Origin: DATLFA01 sp039934635
GTDB taxonomy: Bacteria; Actinomycetota; Acidimicrobiia; Acidimicrobiales; WLNW01
Direction of reading: 5' to 3'
Length of the DNA: 36,213 bases
Assembly (NCBI GenBank): GCA_039934635.1
Contig: JBDTLT010000032.1
Span: 1-36,213 of the forward strand
How positions within the stretch are numbered: position 1 is the first letter of the stretch; each line of letters starts with the position of its first letter. A model generated the notes under the pieces. It was not told the DNA's origin. It saw only the letters and a program-made list of their open reading frames with translations, and ran no database searches. This document shows positions 6,977-15,559 of the stretch, piece after piece. The translations under genes and the position numbers were made by a program.

Positions 6977-8617
6977 ATGGATGTCGCCGTCTTCCCGCCC
7001 GAGGTCATCGCCGAGTACACGCGCAACGGCTATTGGGATGACGAGTCGATCGCGCAACGGATCGCGGCGCACGCAGCCGCGCGTCCCGACGCGATCGCAT
7101 TCCTCGGGGACGACGATCTCGCGCTCACATGGCGAGAGTACGACGAGTTCTCCGACGGTCTCGCCGCGGCGTTGTCACAGATCGGGCTGCACCGGGGCGA
7201 CCCGATCGGCCTATTGCTCCCCGACGGGCCGACCGCGCACCTCCTCTACGTCGCCGCCGAGAAAGCGGGGCTGGTGGCCATCGGCGTCGGCCCGCGCGCG
7301 GGGCTGCGCGAAATCGCGCACATCCTCGGTGAGACTGCGACGACGACGCTGGTGAGTCTGGCCGAGCATCGCGGTGCCGACATGCATGCGTTCGTCGACG
7401 ACATCCGATCGCTCGACACGCCGATCGAACAGCACGTCGTGATTGATCACCGTGCCGCATCCGTGATGGCCTGGCTCGATGGGGTGCCCCTCGCGATCCC
7501 GGACGCGCGCGAGGCGAAACAGATGCTCGTCGGGCGCGCGCTCGGCCCGAACGACTTGTTCTTCATCAACTCGACCTCCGGCACAACGGGCATGCCGAAA
7601 TGCGTCATGCACACCCAAAACCGCTGGAAGTATTTCCACACCAAGTGCCGGCAGTTCGATCCTGCCGACGTCTTCATGGTGGTGGTGCCCGCGCCGTTCG
7701 GCTTCGGTTTGTGGATGGGCCACTTTTCGCCGACGATGCTCGGCGCCACGACCGTGCTCATGCGCGACTTCGACGTCGATGCCACGCTCGAGGCAATCGA
7801 ACGCCACCGCGTCACGGTGCTCGCGGCGGTGACCACACAGGTCCTGATGTTGCTGGCGTCGCCCAAGCTCGCCACGACCGACCTGTCGTCGTTGCGCATC
7901 GTGCAGAGCGGTGGTGAGCGCGTGCCGTTCGAGCCGGCGGCCGAGTTCGAGCGCCGCACCGGCACGAAGATCTTGCAGTTCTACGGATCCAACGAAGCGG
8001 GTTGCGTGTGTGGCACGACCGTCGACGACACGACAGCCAAGCGGCTCGGCACCGCCGGCAAGGTCTTTCCGGAGATGCATGTGCGCCTCTTCGACGACGA
8101 AGGCAACGACGTGACTGCCTCGGGCACCGGCCGCTCTGCGTGCAAAGGGCCGGGAATCACGCCCGGCTACTTTGGCAACGCCGATGCGAACGCGAAGTTG
8201 TTTCGCAACGACGGCTGGATGTATCTCGGCGACATCGTGCAGATCGATGAAGACGACTACCTCCGCGTCGTCGGTCGCACCGCCGACTTCATCATCCGTG
8301 GCGGACAGAACATCAGCGCCCCCGCTGTCGAGGAAGAGTTGTTGGCGCACCCGCGGGTAGCGATGGCCGCGGTCGTCGCAATGCCCGACCCCATCCTCGG
8401 CGAGCGTGTCTGCGCGTACGTTGTCACCGACGACGGCCGCGACCTCGGCGTCGACGAGCTCGGACAGTTCCTTCACTCACGCGGCGTGTCCAAGTCGATG
8501 TGGCCCGAGCGGGTCGTGCGAGTCGATGAGCTGCCGCGCGGTTCCGGCGCAAAGATCGGCAAGGCAGAGCTACGCGCCGACATCGAACGGCGGCTGGCCG
8601 CCGAGCGCGCGGGCTGA
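6977..8617 (+). CDS. Acyl-CoA ligase / AMP-dependent synthetase
   Basis: This is a 546-residue class I adenylate-forming enzyme. Core motifs are in order: A3 phosphate loop STSGTTGMPK (about 199-208), A5 FYGSNEAGC (about 335), A7 YLGDIVQ (about 416), A8 hinge GRTADFIIRGGQNIS, and the A10 catalytic lysine in GSGAKIGKAEL (Lys 529). It should activate a carboxylic acid as acyl-AMP and pass it to CoA. The overall arrangement resembles aryl-acid and cyclohexanecarboxylate ligases more than long-chain fatty acid ligases, but the substrate cannot be fixed. ATG 6977 was chosen because the upstream frame overlaps the VOC gene and lacks coding character. It appears monocistronic. Confidence 0.9.
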   Translation: MDVAVFPPEVIAEYTRNGYWDDESIAQRIAAHAAARPDAIAFLGDDDLALTWREYDEFSDGLAAALSQIGLHRGDPIGLLLPDGPTAHLLYVAAEKAGLVAIGVGPRAGLREIAHILGETATTTLVSLAEHRGADMHAFVDDIRSLDTPIEQHVVIDHRAASVMAWLDGVPLAIPDAREAKQMLVGRALGPNDLFFINSTSGTTGMPKCVMHTQNRWKYFHTKCRQFDPADVFMVVVPAPFGFGLWMGHFSPTMLGATTVLMRDFDVDATLEAIERHRVTVLAAVTTQVLMLLASPKLATTDLSSLRIVQSGGERVPFEPAAEFERRTGTKILQFYGSNEAGCVCGTTVDDTTAKRLGTAGKVFPEMHVRLFDDEGNDVTASGTGRSACKGPGITPGYFGNADANAKLFRNDGWMYLGDIVQIDEDDYLRVVGRTADFIIRGGQNISAPAVEEELLAHPRVAMAAVVAMPDPILGERVCAYVVTDDGRDLGVDELGQFLHSRGVSKSMWPERVVRVDELPRGSGAKIGKAELRADIERRLAAERAG

Positions 8618-8690
8618 CCGCTGCTGATTGCCGGCCGGCGGAATTCTCCAAGCGAGGTTTGAACCGAGTCGCGCGGGGAACCACGTCGGC

Positions 8691-8909
8691 ATGAATGAAT
8701 CGAACCAACGCCGCAAGGACGCGGTGAGCGACGCACGTGACGAGCCGGTGGACGTGCGTTCCGTCGAACTCGAGGACGAAGACGGCAACCCGGTGGTCAT
8801 CGCGCAACAGAACGCCGGGCCGGGCAATCAAGTTGGCGAGGGCGAGTTCAAACAACCGCACGCGCCGAAGGACCCGGGCGAAGCCGCGCAAGAGCAAGCC
8901 GACTTGTGA
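8691..8909 (+). CDS. Small acidic hydrophilic protein, function unknown
   Basis: This is a 72-residue, highly charged protein rich in Asp, Glu, Gln and Asn, with no hydrophobic segment or signal peptide. A DVRSVELEDEDGNPVVIAQQ segment is followed by NAGPGNQVGEGEFK, which looks intrinsically disordered. ATG at 8691 is preceded by a weak GGGG site. It lies 27 bp before the hemerythrin-like gene on the same strand, so the two may be co-transcribed. I do not recognise a family. The coding call is supported by codon bias and the spacing. Confidence 0.55.
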   Translation: MNESNQRRKDAVSDARDEPVDVRSVELEDEDGNPVVIAQQNAGPGNQVGEGEFKQPHAPKDPGEAAQEQADL

Positions 8910-8936
8910 CCGATCAACAACGCTAGGGAGAAGCAA

Positions 8937-9413
8937 ATGGCTGATACGACGATGAGCCGAGACAGTGGTGGGACCTCTGATGTGATCGACGAGATCCTGG
9001 CCGACCATGCAGAGATAAAGCGGTTGCTGTCAGAGGTGACCGACGGGCGAGGGTCCGGCCGCGCCGCTGCTTTCGACGAGCTCGCTCGCATCATTGCGAT
9101 GCACGAGTCGGCCGAGCAGGCAGTCGTGCATCCCGAGATGGAACAACTCGACGATGCGGTGGCGGACAAGCGTCTCGACGAAGAGGCAAAGGGCGACGAG
9201 ATGTTGGAGCGTTTGCGCTCGATGAGCGTCAAAGATCCGGAGTTCGATGCATTGTTCGCGAAGTTCAGCACCGCAGTGCTGCGTCACGCGGAGCACGAAG
9301 AGAAGGAAGAGCATCCCAAGCTTCGTGCGGGCGTCGATGCCGAACGGCTGACGGAAATGGCCGACGAGTTCATTGCCGCCGAAGACGAGGCAGATCCGAC
9401 CTCGGGCAAGTGA
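8937..9413 (+). CDS. Hemerythrin-like HHE-domain protein
   Basis: This is a 158-residue helical protein. Histidines and acidic residues expected to bind a di-iron centre are spaced as in HHE proteins: His24 (LADHAEI), His56 and Glu60 (MHESAEQ), His65 (VHPEM), and His117, His120 and His126 (LRHAEHEEKEEHP). Members bind oxygen, NO or act in oxidative-stress sensing; the role here is unknown. AGGGAGAAGC before the ATG is a good ribosome site. The stop overlaps the start of the next gene (GTGA), so the HAD hydrolase is translationally coupled. Confidence 0.88.
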   Translation: MADTTMSRDSGGTSDVIDEILADHAEIKRLLSEVTDGRGSGRAAAFDELARIIAMHESAEQAVVHPEMEQLDDAVADKRLDEEAKGDEMLERLRSMSVKDPEFDALFAKFSTAVLRHAEHEEKEEHPKLRAGVDAERLTEMADEFIAAEDEADPTSGK

Positions 9414-10093
9414 CGAGGTTGCAAACTGCGTCGGCGCGAAGGGCCGGCGTGCTGCTCGACGTCGATGGCACGCTCATCGATAGCAACTATCTGCACACGC
9501 TGGCGTGGTCACGAGCGCTGATCGACATAGGGGAGTGGGCCCCGATGAACGCCATCCATCGCTCGGTGGGCATGGGCGGCGACCAATTGGTGGCCCATCT
9601 CCTCGGCAAGCCTCGAGACGAAGCGTCGGCCGCGTGGCGTACGCGCTATGAGGAGCTGTCGTGCGACGCTCGAGCGTTTCCGTTCGCGAGAGAGCTCGTC
9701 GAGCGGCTGCGTGACAGTGGGTTGAAGGTAGCGTTCGCGACATCGTCGCCCTCGGATCTTCTGCAGACGGCGATGCAAAAGGTCGGCGTCGAAGGTCTCG
9801 TCGACGCGGCCACGACGGCCGACGATGTCGCGTCATCGAAGCCCGATCCCGCGGTGTTCGAAGTCGCGATGCAAAGTGCCGATATCGATCCGGAGTTCGC
9901 GATCGCCGTCGGCGACAGCGTGTGGGACGTTCGCGCGGCTCGGGCCGCCGGAATTGCTTGTGTGGGCGTCGAATCCGGTGGATTCAGTCGCCATGAGCTG
10001 AGCGAGGAAGGCGCCATCGCCGTCTACAAGGACGTCGAGCAGTTGTGGCGCCAGTTGTCGACGAGTCCGCTCGCCCGCTTGGCCCATGGCTGA
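9410..10093 (+). CDS. HAD-superfamily hydrolase (phosphoglycolate-phosphatase/beta-PGM-like)
   Basis: This is a 227-residue protein with all four HAD motifs: the nucleophile in LLDVDGTLIDSN (Asp17, Asp19), motif II in FATSSPSD, the lysine in SSKPDPAVFE (about 143) and the acidic pair in AVGDSVWDVRAA (about 168). The inserted helical cap at about 30-95 fits subfamily IA. It should dephosphorylate or isomerise a small phosphorylated metabolite; the substrate is not evident. The GTG start is inside the stop of the hemerythrin gene, so the two are an operon pair. Confidence 0.9.
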   Translation: MTRLQTASARRAGVLLDVDGTLIDSNYLHTLAWSRALIDIGEWAPMNAIHRSVGMGGDQLVAHLLGKPRDEASAAWRTRYEELSCDARAFPFARELVERLRDSGLKVAFATSSPSDLLQTAMQKVGVEGLVDAATTADDVASSKPDPAVFEVAMQSADIDPEFAIAVGDSVWDVRAARAAGIACVGVESGGFSRHELSEEGAIAVYKDVEQLWRQLSTSPLARLAHG

Positions 10094-10104
10094 GGGGGCG
10101 AAAC

Positions 10105-12039
10105 TCAGTTCGGCGTCGTTTGCTCGACGACCGTGCCGCTGATGTCGTGGCCCCAGAAGGGTTGGGCGGTAGTGCGTTGCCAGCTTCGCGCCGGCCGAAG
10201 CAGTTGGAGCCGCTCGTCGCGCACGCGGTACGAATAGACCAGCTTGTGCTCTGAGTTCGGGCCCTTGTTGTCTACGGCATCGAGCGTCACGCCGAGTTCG
10301 ACGCTGCCGTCGTCGAGGAGGGGCACGACGCCGTCGCCTTGATCATCGCTGGTCGTCAGGTGCCACGAGACGGTGCTGCGGAAGCCGGGCGCCGACGATT
10401 CGGACAACAGTTGCTCGTACACGGTGCCGTCGGCGAGGCGCGCGTACGCGACGAGCCGGTGACCACCTTCCCGATCGGTGATCTCGACCGTCGCAGTGGC
10501 GTCCGGTGCTTGCTCGACGCTCATTCGCTGCGGCACATAGCGAACGAGGAAGGGCTCTCCCGGGTCGAAGACGGCCAGAAACAAGATGGGCGTGCGATCG
10601 GGAAAGCGGTCGAGCACGTCGAAGTTGCCGGTGCCGTTGTCTTGGGCCATGACATAGCGACCGTCGAGGTCGGGCGTGTTCTGTAGGAACGGCGCGAGCC
10701 CGTTCCATCCGCTGTCGACACGACCTTCGAGAAAGACCACGCCGCGATCGACATGCAGTGCCTCGAGGTCGGCGGCGCGGGATTCGAACGCGTCGGTGAT
10801 GGCATGGTTCGGGCGCACTTTTGGTGCGAGACCCACCCCGGTGGCGACGACGAGGATCGCCAACGCGGTGCATCCGACGGCGCGCCGTCGGTTGAACAAC
10901 TCCACGACGGCGAGCGCGGTGAACAGTGCGATGGGGATGAGCAGCGCGAGGTGATAGAAGGGCCCGAAGTACTTGACGCCGTCCCAACCCCACACGATGG
11001 CGTGCTGACTCCAAAATGCGGTGTACCCGACGATGACCGTCGCGGCCAGCCCGACGAGCACGATCGTGAAACGCGTGCGACGAAACGCGAGGACCGCTCC
11101 CCAGACGACGAGCGGCAGGGCGAGCGCGCCGCCGAACATCCACCCGAGCATCCATTTCATGTTTGCGCCCGTGGCCCCCACGCCGTCGCTGAAGGTGAAT
11201 GGCTGTTCTGTTCCGGGGCTGATACCGCGCGAGCCGAAGCCCGGACGATTGCCGTTACCGAGCACCGAAAAGTGCGTTCGAAACGGGCTGCCGAGAGTTT
11301 CAGTGGTGTAGAGGGCGAAGACCGCGAGGGGGATGACTGCGCCGAGGCCGACAAAAAGCACCCTGCGCGAGGTCGCACGCCAGCTACGACCGCCGATGAG
11401 GACCCACGGCGCGAGAGCCACCGCGAGTAACGCACCGTCGTAGGGCCGCGCCCAGAACGCGACGGCCCACACGAAGCCCAACGCGGCGAGTTGGGGCGCC
11501 GACTCACGGCGGACCCCTCGAGTCGCGAACAGCAACGCCGCGAGGGTGAGCGCGAGTTGGAAGTTGTAGGCGAGCGTGAGACCGGTCTGAAACGCGAAGA
11601 GCGGCGTGAGCGCCAGACACACCGCGGCGGTCAGGCCATATCGCCACCGACCGAACAGCTCTCGACCGAGCAGCGCAATGCAGACGACACTCGCGGCCGC
11701 CGTGATGCCCATCGCGGCGCGCTTCGTGCCGAACACGAGATCGGCGAAGGCCAGCATCGCCGGCCATGGGGGTTCGTAGATCATGACGATGCGATTGCCG
11801 GAGTAGCCCGACGCCCACGGGCGAAACGCGTCATCGGCCGGGGGCAGACCGATGCGACCGTGTTCGAGCAGGTTCGCGACGTATCGATACATCGCGTCGT
11901 CTTGATTCGAGGAGCCGAGCGGAAACAACGAGCGCGCGATGACCACGGAGAGCACGTACGCGCCGATGGCTATGCCCGCGAGTGCGATCCACGGCAGCCA
12001 GTCCCGCCGAACGCGCACCACCTGCGTCTGGTTGGACAT
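10105..12039 (-). CDS. Polytopic membrane glycosyltransferase, GT-C / GT39-like
   Basis: This is a 644-residue protein with about 11 hydrophobic segments in the first 420 residues and a soluble, beta-rich extracytoplasmic C-terminal region (about 430-644). The first loop carries an acidic pair (Asp47-Asp48 in GSSNQDDAMYRYVANLLEHG), the position of the catalytic acidic motif in GT-C enzymes that use polyprenyl-phosphate sugars. It probably transfers a sugar to a cell-envelope acceptor. ATG 12039 lies 2 nt after the stop of the SDR gene, so the two are one operon. An upstream ATG (12060) would overlap that gene. Confidence 0.75.
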   Translation of the reverse strand: MSNQTQVVRVRRDWLPWIALAGIAIGAYVLSVVIARSLFPLGSSNQDDAMYRYVANLLEHGRIGLPPADDAFRPWASGYSGNRIVMIYEPPWPAMLAFADLVFGTKRAAMGITAAASVVCIALLGRELFGRWRYGLTAAVCLALTPLFAFQTGLTLAYNFQLALTLAALLFATRGVRRESAPQLAALGFVWAVAFWARPYDGALLAVALAPWVLIGGRSWRATSRRVLFVGLGAVIPLAVFALYTTETLGSPFRTHFSVLGNGNRPGFGSRGISPGTEQPFTFSDGVGATGANMKWMLGWMFGGALALPLVVWGAVLAFRRTRFTIVLVGLAATVIVGYTAFWSQHAIVWGWDGVKYFGPFYHLALLIPIALFTALAVVELFNRRRAVGCTALAILVVATGVGLAPKVRPNHAITDAFESRAADLEALHVDRGVVFLEGRVDSGWNGLAPFLQNTPDLDGRYVMAQDNGTGNFDVLDRFPDRTPILFLAVFDPGEPFLVRYVPQRMSVEQAPDATATVEITDREGGHRLVAYARLADGTVYEQLLSESSAPGFRSTVSWHLTTSDDQGDGVVPLLDDGSVELGVTLDAVDNKGPNSEHKLVYSYRVRDERLQLLRPARSWQRTTAQPFWGHDISGTVVEQTTPN

Positions 12040-12041
12040 GC

Positions 12042-12833
12042 CTATTGCTTGTGCTCCCACACGTCATGGCCGCCGAGCCCGTGCAGCAGATTCCATTCGA
12101 TGACGTCAGGGATCCATTGCCCGGTGAGCCGGGCATCGGCTTGCGCCAACATGAGCACCAGGGGCACGGTCGATTCCGGTCGGTAGGCGGGCGGGAACGT
12201 CGTCATGCCCAACACGCGTCGCGCTTCGTCCTGCGCTTCGCCTGATCCCGTCGTCCAGCTCATGCCCGGCGAAAAGACGTTGACCGCGATGTTGTGTTCC
12301 TTGAGTTCTGCGGCCATTGAAAGTGTCCAGTTCTTGAGCGCGGCCTTGCTCATCGCGTAGGGCTGCATCCCGGGGAAGCCGAAGTCGCCGGTGACCGAAC
12401 CGACGTTGACGATGCTGCCGGAGCGCTGTTCGATCATCGGCGCCGCGAACTGCTTGGTGACGCGCAAGGGCCCGAGCACGTTGACGTCGATCATGAATTG
12501 CCACTTCGCGATGTCGAGGTCGAGTACCTTCACGTACATCCACGGCACCATGTCTCGTTGGCGAAGGCCGGCGTTGTTGACGAGCACATCGACAGTGCCG
12601 AAGGCCTTGATGGTGTCGCGGTAGGCCCGCTCGATGCTTGCGTCATCTCTGATGTCGGCCGACAAGGTGAGGCCACCGCTGCGCTCGATCTCGTTCTTGA
12701 AGTCGTCCTCGCCATCCCACGAGAGATCCATCGCCACGATCTTGCTCCGTTCCCGGAGGAAGCCCTCGATCAACGCGCGTCCGATGCCCCGCGCACCTCC
12801 GGTCACGACTACCACGCGATCCGCGAGTGCCAT
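12042..12833 (-). CDS. Short-chain dehydrogenase/reductase
   Basis: This is a 263-residue classical SDR. The NAD(P)-binding TGGARGIG (11-18), the structural NNAG (86-89), and the catalytic Ser146, Tyr159 and Lys163 (NVGSVTGDF; PYAMSKAAL) are all present. It should oxidise or reduce a hydroxyl/keto substrate in the cytoplasm. A run of Gs just before the ATG at 12833 is the ribosome site. It sits between the CaiB-type CoA transferase upstream and the membrane glycosyltransferase downstream, all on the reverse strand. The function of such a trio is not obvious. Confidence 0.9.
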   Translation of the reverse strand: MALADRVVVVTGGARGIGRALIEGFLRERSKIVAMDLSWDGEDDFKNEIERSGGLTLSADIRDDASIERAYRDTIKAFGTVDVLVNNAGLRQRDMVPWMYVKVLDLDIAKWQFMIDVNVLGPLRVTKQFAAPMIEQRSGSIVNVGSVTGDFGFPGMQPYAMSKAALKNWTLSMAAELKEHNIAVNVFSPGMSWTTGSGEAQDEARRVLGMTTFPPAYRPESTVPLVLMLAQADARLTGQWIPDVIEWNLLHGLGGHDVWEHKQ

Positions 12834-12879
12834 CTGTGATTCCCCCTGTGTCGATCCGCCGAATGCGGACGGGCCAGGA

Positions 12880-14316
12880 TCATACCGACCACGCCGCGGG
12901 GTCATTTCCATAGCCCGCCGGTGGTGTGCGCCACTGCAAGGGGCGGCCGTCGAGCGCGCCCGGCGGCGCGACCGCAGTGAGCGGATCGTCGGCGCAGTCG
13001 AATTCGGTGAGCCATCTCGGGGCACCGACATCGTCGACGGCGGGGCTCGGTTCGGCTTCGGGCACAGGGGGCCCACTGTCGGCGACGACCGCGGGGGACG
13101 TTGCCGTGAGCCAAAGCGCCGTGCGGGCCAGCGACAACCGACGGATGTGGGTGCCGCCACCGCTGCTCTGGGCGTGCAGGCCATGGAGCAGCGCGGCGGC
13201 GGCGAGATAGCCGGTGCCGTGGTCGAGCAGTTGGCACGGAAGGGCGCCCGGCCGAGTGCCGTCGGCCGATTCGCCCGACGCGATGCCGGTCGGTGCCTGC
13301 ACAACGCTGTCGAACCCGCGCCGATGCTGCCACGGCCCGCCGTGGCCCCACGCGTCGAGGTAGACGACGACGAGGCCAGGATGACGTGTCGCCAGCGCGT
13401 CTTCGGTGAGCCCGAATCGATCGAGGGCGCCGGGACGGTACCCGCATACGACCGCGTCGGCGAGGCCCAACAGTTCGTGCAATGTTGCGGCGCCGGCCGG
13501 CGAACGCAGGTCGAGCAACGCGCTGCGTTTGCCGAGCAGCGTGTCGCTCCTTTCGCCGCGCCCCATGTCCAGGTGATGGGGCGGGTCGACGCGCAATACA
13601 TCGGCACCGAGCGAGGCGAGATAGCGCGTGCATACTGGCCCGGCGATCACCCTCGTGAGGTCGAGCACCCGCACGCCCGACGCGGGCAGTTCCGCGGCCG
13701 GACGCACGCGGCGCACCGCGTCACCGATCACGCAGTGACCAATCAGCGCTTCGGCGGCCAGCGCATGCCCTTGCGGATGGGCGAGCCACTCGTCGACGCC
13801 GCGCACTGCAGCCGCTATCCCGCCGGCGGCGAAAACTCGTTCTTCGACATCGAGCGCGCGCATCTCCGCGATCGCCGCGCCGACTGAATCGATGTCGCCG
13901 TCGTCCAGATCGAAAGCGGAGAGCAACGCGTTGCGGTGCCACGGATAGTTCGCGTGAGTGCGAACCCAGCCGTCGGCCGCCGGCCAGAAGCGCGAGAGCG
14001 CCGCAAAACCGACGCCAGCCGATTGCCCACCGCGGCGGAAGAATCGCTCGCTGCGCACCGCCCCGGCGACGTGCTCTCGGTCGATGGTGATGTCTCCGAC
14101 CGTCCCGCCACGGTGTTGGTGCAGGTGAGCGGCCGCCATGAGGGCCACCGCCACACAGGCGACGGCGGTCTCCTCTACTGCGAAATGCGAGGGGAGTTGT
14201 CCGGAATCACCGGTGAGCTCGACGCCGATCGGTAGCGGGGCCGGCGCATTCGTGCCCGGGTCCGACAGCGCGGCCCAGGTGTCGACGATCAGTTGCGCTT
14301 CCAGTGGCTTGTCCAT
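12880..14316 (-). CDS. CoA transferase, CaiB/BaiF (class III) family, domain order rearranged
   Basis: This is a 478-residue protein. Residues 210-400 are the canonical N-terminal half of a CaiB enzyme: SGVRVLDLTRVIAGPVCTRY, then GADVLRVDPP, LGKRSALLDL and the catalytic Asp365 in CQLLDHGTGY. Residues 60-200 look like the part normally found after it: GTVGDITIDREHVAG, ADGWVRTHANYPWHRNALLS, and VDEWLAHPQGHALAAEALI. The normal C-terminal small domain is missing after about 400. The enzyme should move CoA between acyl groups. GGAG precedes the ATG. It is divergent from the PLP enzyme gene. Confidence 0.85.
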   Translation of the reverse strand: MDKPLEAQLIVDTWAALSDPGTNAPAPLPIGVELTGDSGQLPSHFAVEETAVACVAVALMAAAHLHQHRGGTVGDITIDREHVAGAVRSERFFRRGGQSAGVGFAALSRFWPAADGWVRTHANYPWHRNALLSAFDLDDGDIDSVGAAIAEMRALDVEERVFAAGGIAAAVRGVDEWLAHPQGHALAAEALIGHCVIGDAVRRVRPAAELPASGVRVLDLTRVIAGPVCTRYLASLGADVLRVDPPHHLDMGRGERSDTLLGKRSALLDLRSPAGAATLHELLGLADAVVCGYRPGALDRFGLTEDALATRHPGLVVVYLDAWGHGGPWQHRRGFDSVVQAPTGIASGESADGTRPGALPCQLLDHGTGYLAAAALLHGLHAQSSGGGTHIRRLSLARTALWLTATSPAVVADSGPPVPEAEPSPAVDDVGAPRWLTEFDCADDPLTAVAPPGALDGRPLQWRTPPAGYGNDPAAWSV

Positions 14317-14339
14317 CGCGCTCCGATCGTACTGAATGC

Positions 14340-14345
14340 AAGAAT
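14340..14345 (+). promoter_or_regulatory. Predicted -10 box of the PLP enzyme gene
   Basis: AAGAAT stands 6 nt before the ATG at 14352 with no ribosome site between, consistent with a leaderless transcript. Confidence 0.35.
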
Positions 14346-14351
14346 GCCCGG

Positions 14352-15554
14352 ATGATCGATCGGGTGTTGTACGCGCAGAGTGTCCATGACCAAGCCGAGA
14401 TCGACGCCGTCGTGCGCGTGCTCACCGGAGGACCCACGGCGATGCGGCCGGGGCCCAATGTCGCGGAGATGGAGCGTCAGATTGCCGCGTTGTTCGGCAA
14501 GCCGTTGGGGCTCATGTGCAATTCGGGTTCGTCGGCGTTGTATCTCGCAATCGAGCTGCTCGATCTGCCCGTCGGTTCAGAGGTCATCACGTCACCGCTC
14601 ACATTCTCGACCGACATTGCGCCGATCGTGAGGGCCGGATGTGTACCCGTATTCGTCGATGTCGAGCCCGACACGTTCAACATCGATGTCACCAAGATCG
14701 AGGAGATGATCACGCCTTCCACCAAGGCGATGCTGTTTCCGAACTTGATCGGCAACGCCCCCGATTGGGACGTGATCCGTTCGATTGCGGATCGTCACGA
14801 TCTCAAGCTGATCGAAGACTCGTGCGATGGCCTCGGCATCACCCTTCGGGGCACGCCGACCGGCACGCGCTCGGACATCTCGGTGACGAGCTTCGCGATG
14901 GCCCACATCATCACGTGCGCGGGCAACGGGGGCATGGTGGTGCTCGACGACGATGAGTTGCGCGACCGTGCCTTGATGCTGCGCCGTTGGGGTCGGCGTT
15001 CGGAAAAGCATCTCTTCGGTACGACCGGTGGTGGTCGTGTCTTTCGCGAAGATCTCGACGGCATACCGTACGACAACGACTACATCTTCGACGTGATGTC
15101 ATGGAACTTCGAGCCCTCCGAGCTCGGCGCCGCCTTCGGCCTCGAGCAGTTGAAGAAGCTCGATGAATTCACTCAGATCCGGCGGCACAACTTCGACTAT
15201 TTGACCGAGTTCTTCGGCCGCCATGTCGATCGATTCGTGCTCCCGCGCCAGACCGACGACCTCGAGACCGCGTGGTTGTGCTTCCCCGTGCTCGTGCGAC
15301 CGGATGCTGGCTTCCACCGCAGCGATCTCCAGGAATACCTCGACGGCGCGCGCATCGACAGCCGCACGGTGTGGACGGGCAACGTGACGCGCCAGCCGAT
15401 GATGAAGGGCGTGACCTACCGCGTGCCGGCCGGTGGTCTCCCCAACAGCGACCGTGTGATGGAGGCGGGCATGGTGTTGTCGTGCAGCCACGGCACCGGC
15501 GAAGAAGAGCTCGACTACATGGCCACCCATCTCCAGAAGTTCCTCGCCCGCTGA
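14352..15554 (+). CDS. PLP/PMP-dependent sugar 3-dehydrase-like enzyme (DegT family, RfbH/ColD type)
   Basis: This is a 400-residue fold-type I protein of the DegT/DnrJ/EryC1 family. NSGSSALYLAIEL (58-70), TFSTDIAPIV (84-93), DVEPDTFNID and Asp156 in IEDSCDGLG mark the cofactor pocket. In the segment that normally holds the Schiff-base lysine, the sequence is SFAMAHIITCAGNGGMVV, with His185 at the lysine position. His there is the hallmark of ColD and RfbH/E1 dehydrases, which remove the 3-hydroxyl of 4-keto-6-deoxy hexoses, so transamination is unlikely. The substrate is inferred. ATG 14352 was chosen because upstream residues overlap the divergent promoter. No nucleotide-sugar genes adjoin it. 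Confidence 0.85.
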   Translation: MIDRVLYAQSVHDQAEIDAVVRVLTGGPTAMRPGPNVAEMERQIAALFGKPLGLMCNSGSSALYLAIELLDLPVGSEVITSPLTFSTDIAPIVRAGCVPVFVDVEPDTFNIDVTKIEEMITPSTKAMLFPNLIGNAPDWDVIRSIADRHDLKLIEDSCDGLGITLRGTPTGTRSDISVTSFAMAHIITCAGNGGMVVLDDDELRDRALMLRRWGRRSEKHLFGTTGGGRVFREDLDGIPYDNDYIFDVMSWNFEPSELGAAFGLEQLKKLDEFTQIRRHNFDYLTEFFGRHVDRFVLPRQTDDLETAWLCFPVLVRPDAGFHRSDLQEYLDGARIDSRTVWTGNVTRQPMMKGVTYRVPAGGLPNSDRVMEAGMVLSCSHGTGEEELDYMATHLQKFLAR

Positions 15555-15559
15555 CCCCG

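Noticed and set aside
7211..8476. A 421-codon open frame on the reverse strand across the acyl-CoA ligase gene
   Set aside because: The forward frame has all motifs of an adenylate-forming enzyme. The reverse frame is Arg/His/Gly-rich and is a by-product of high GC.
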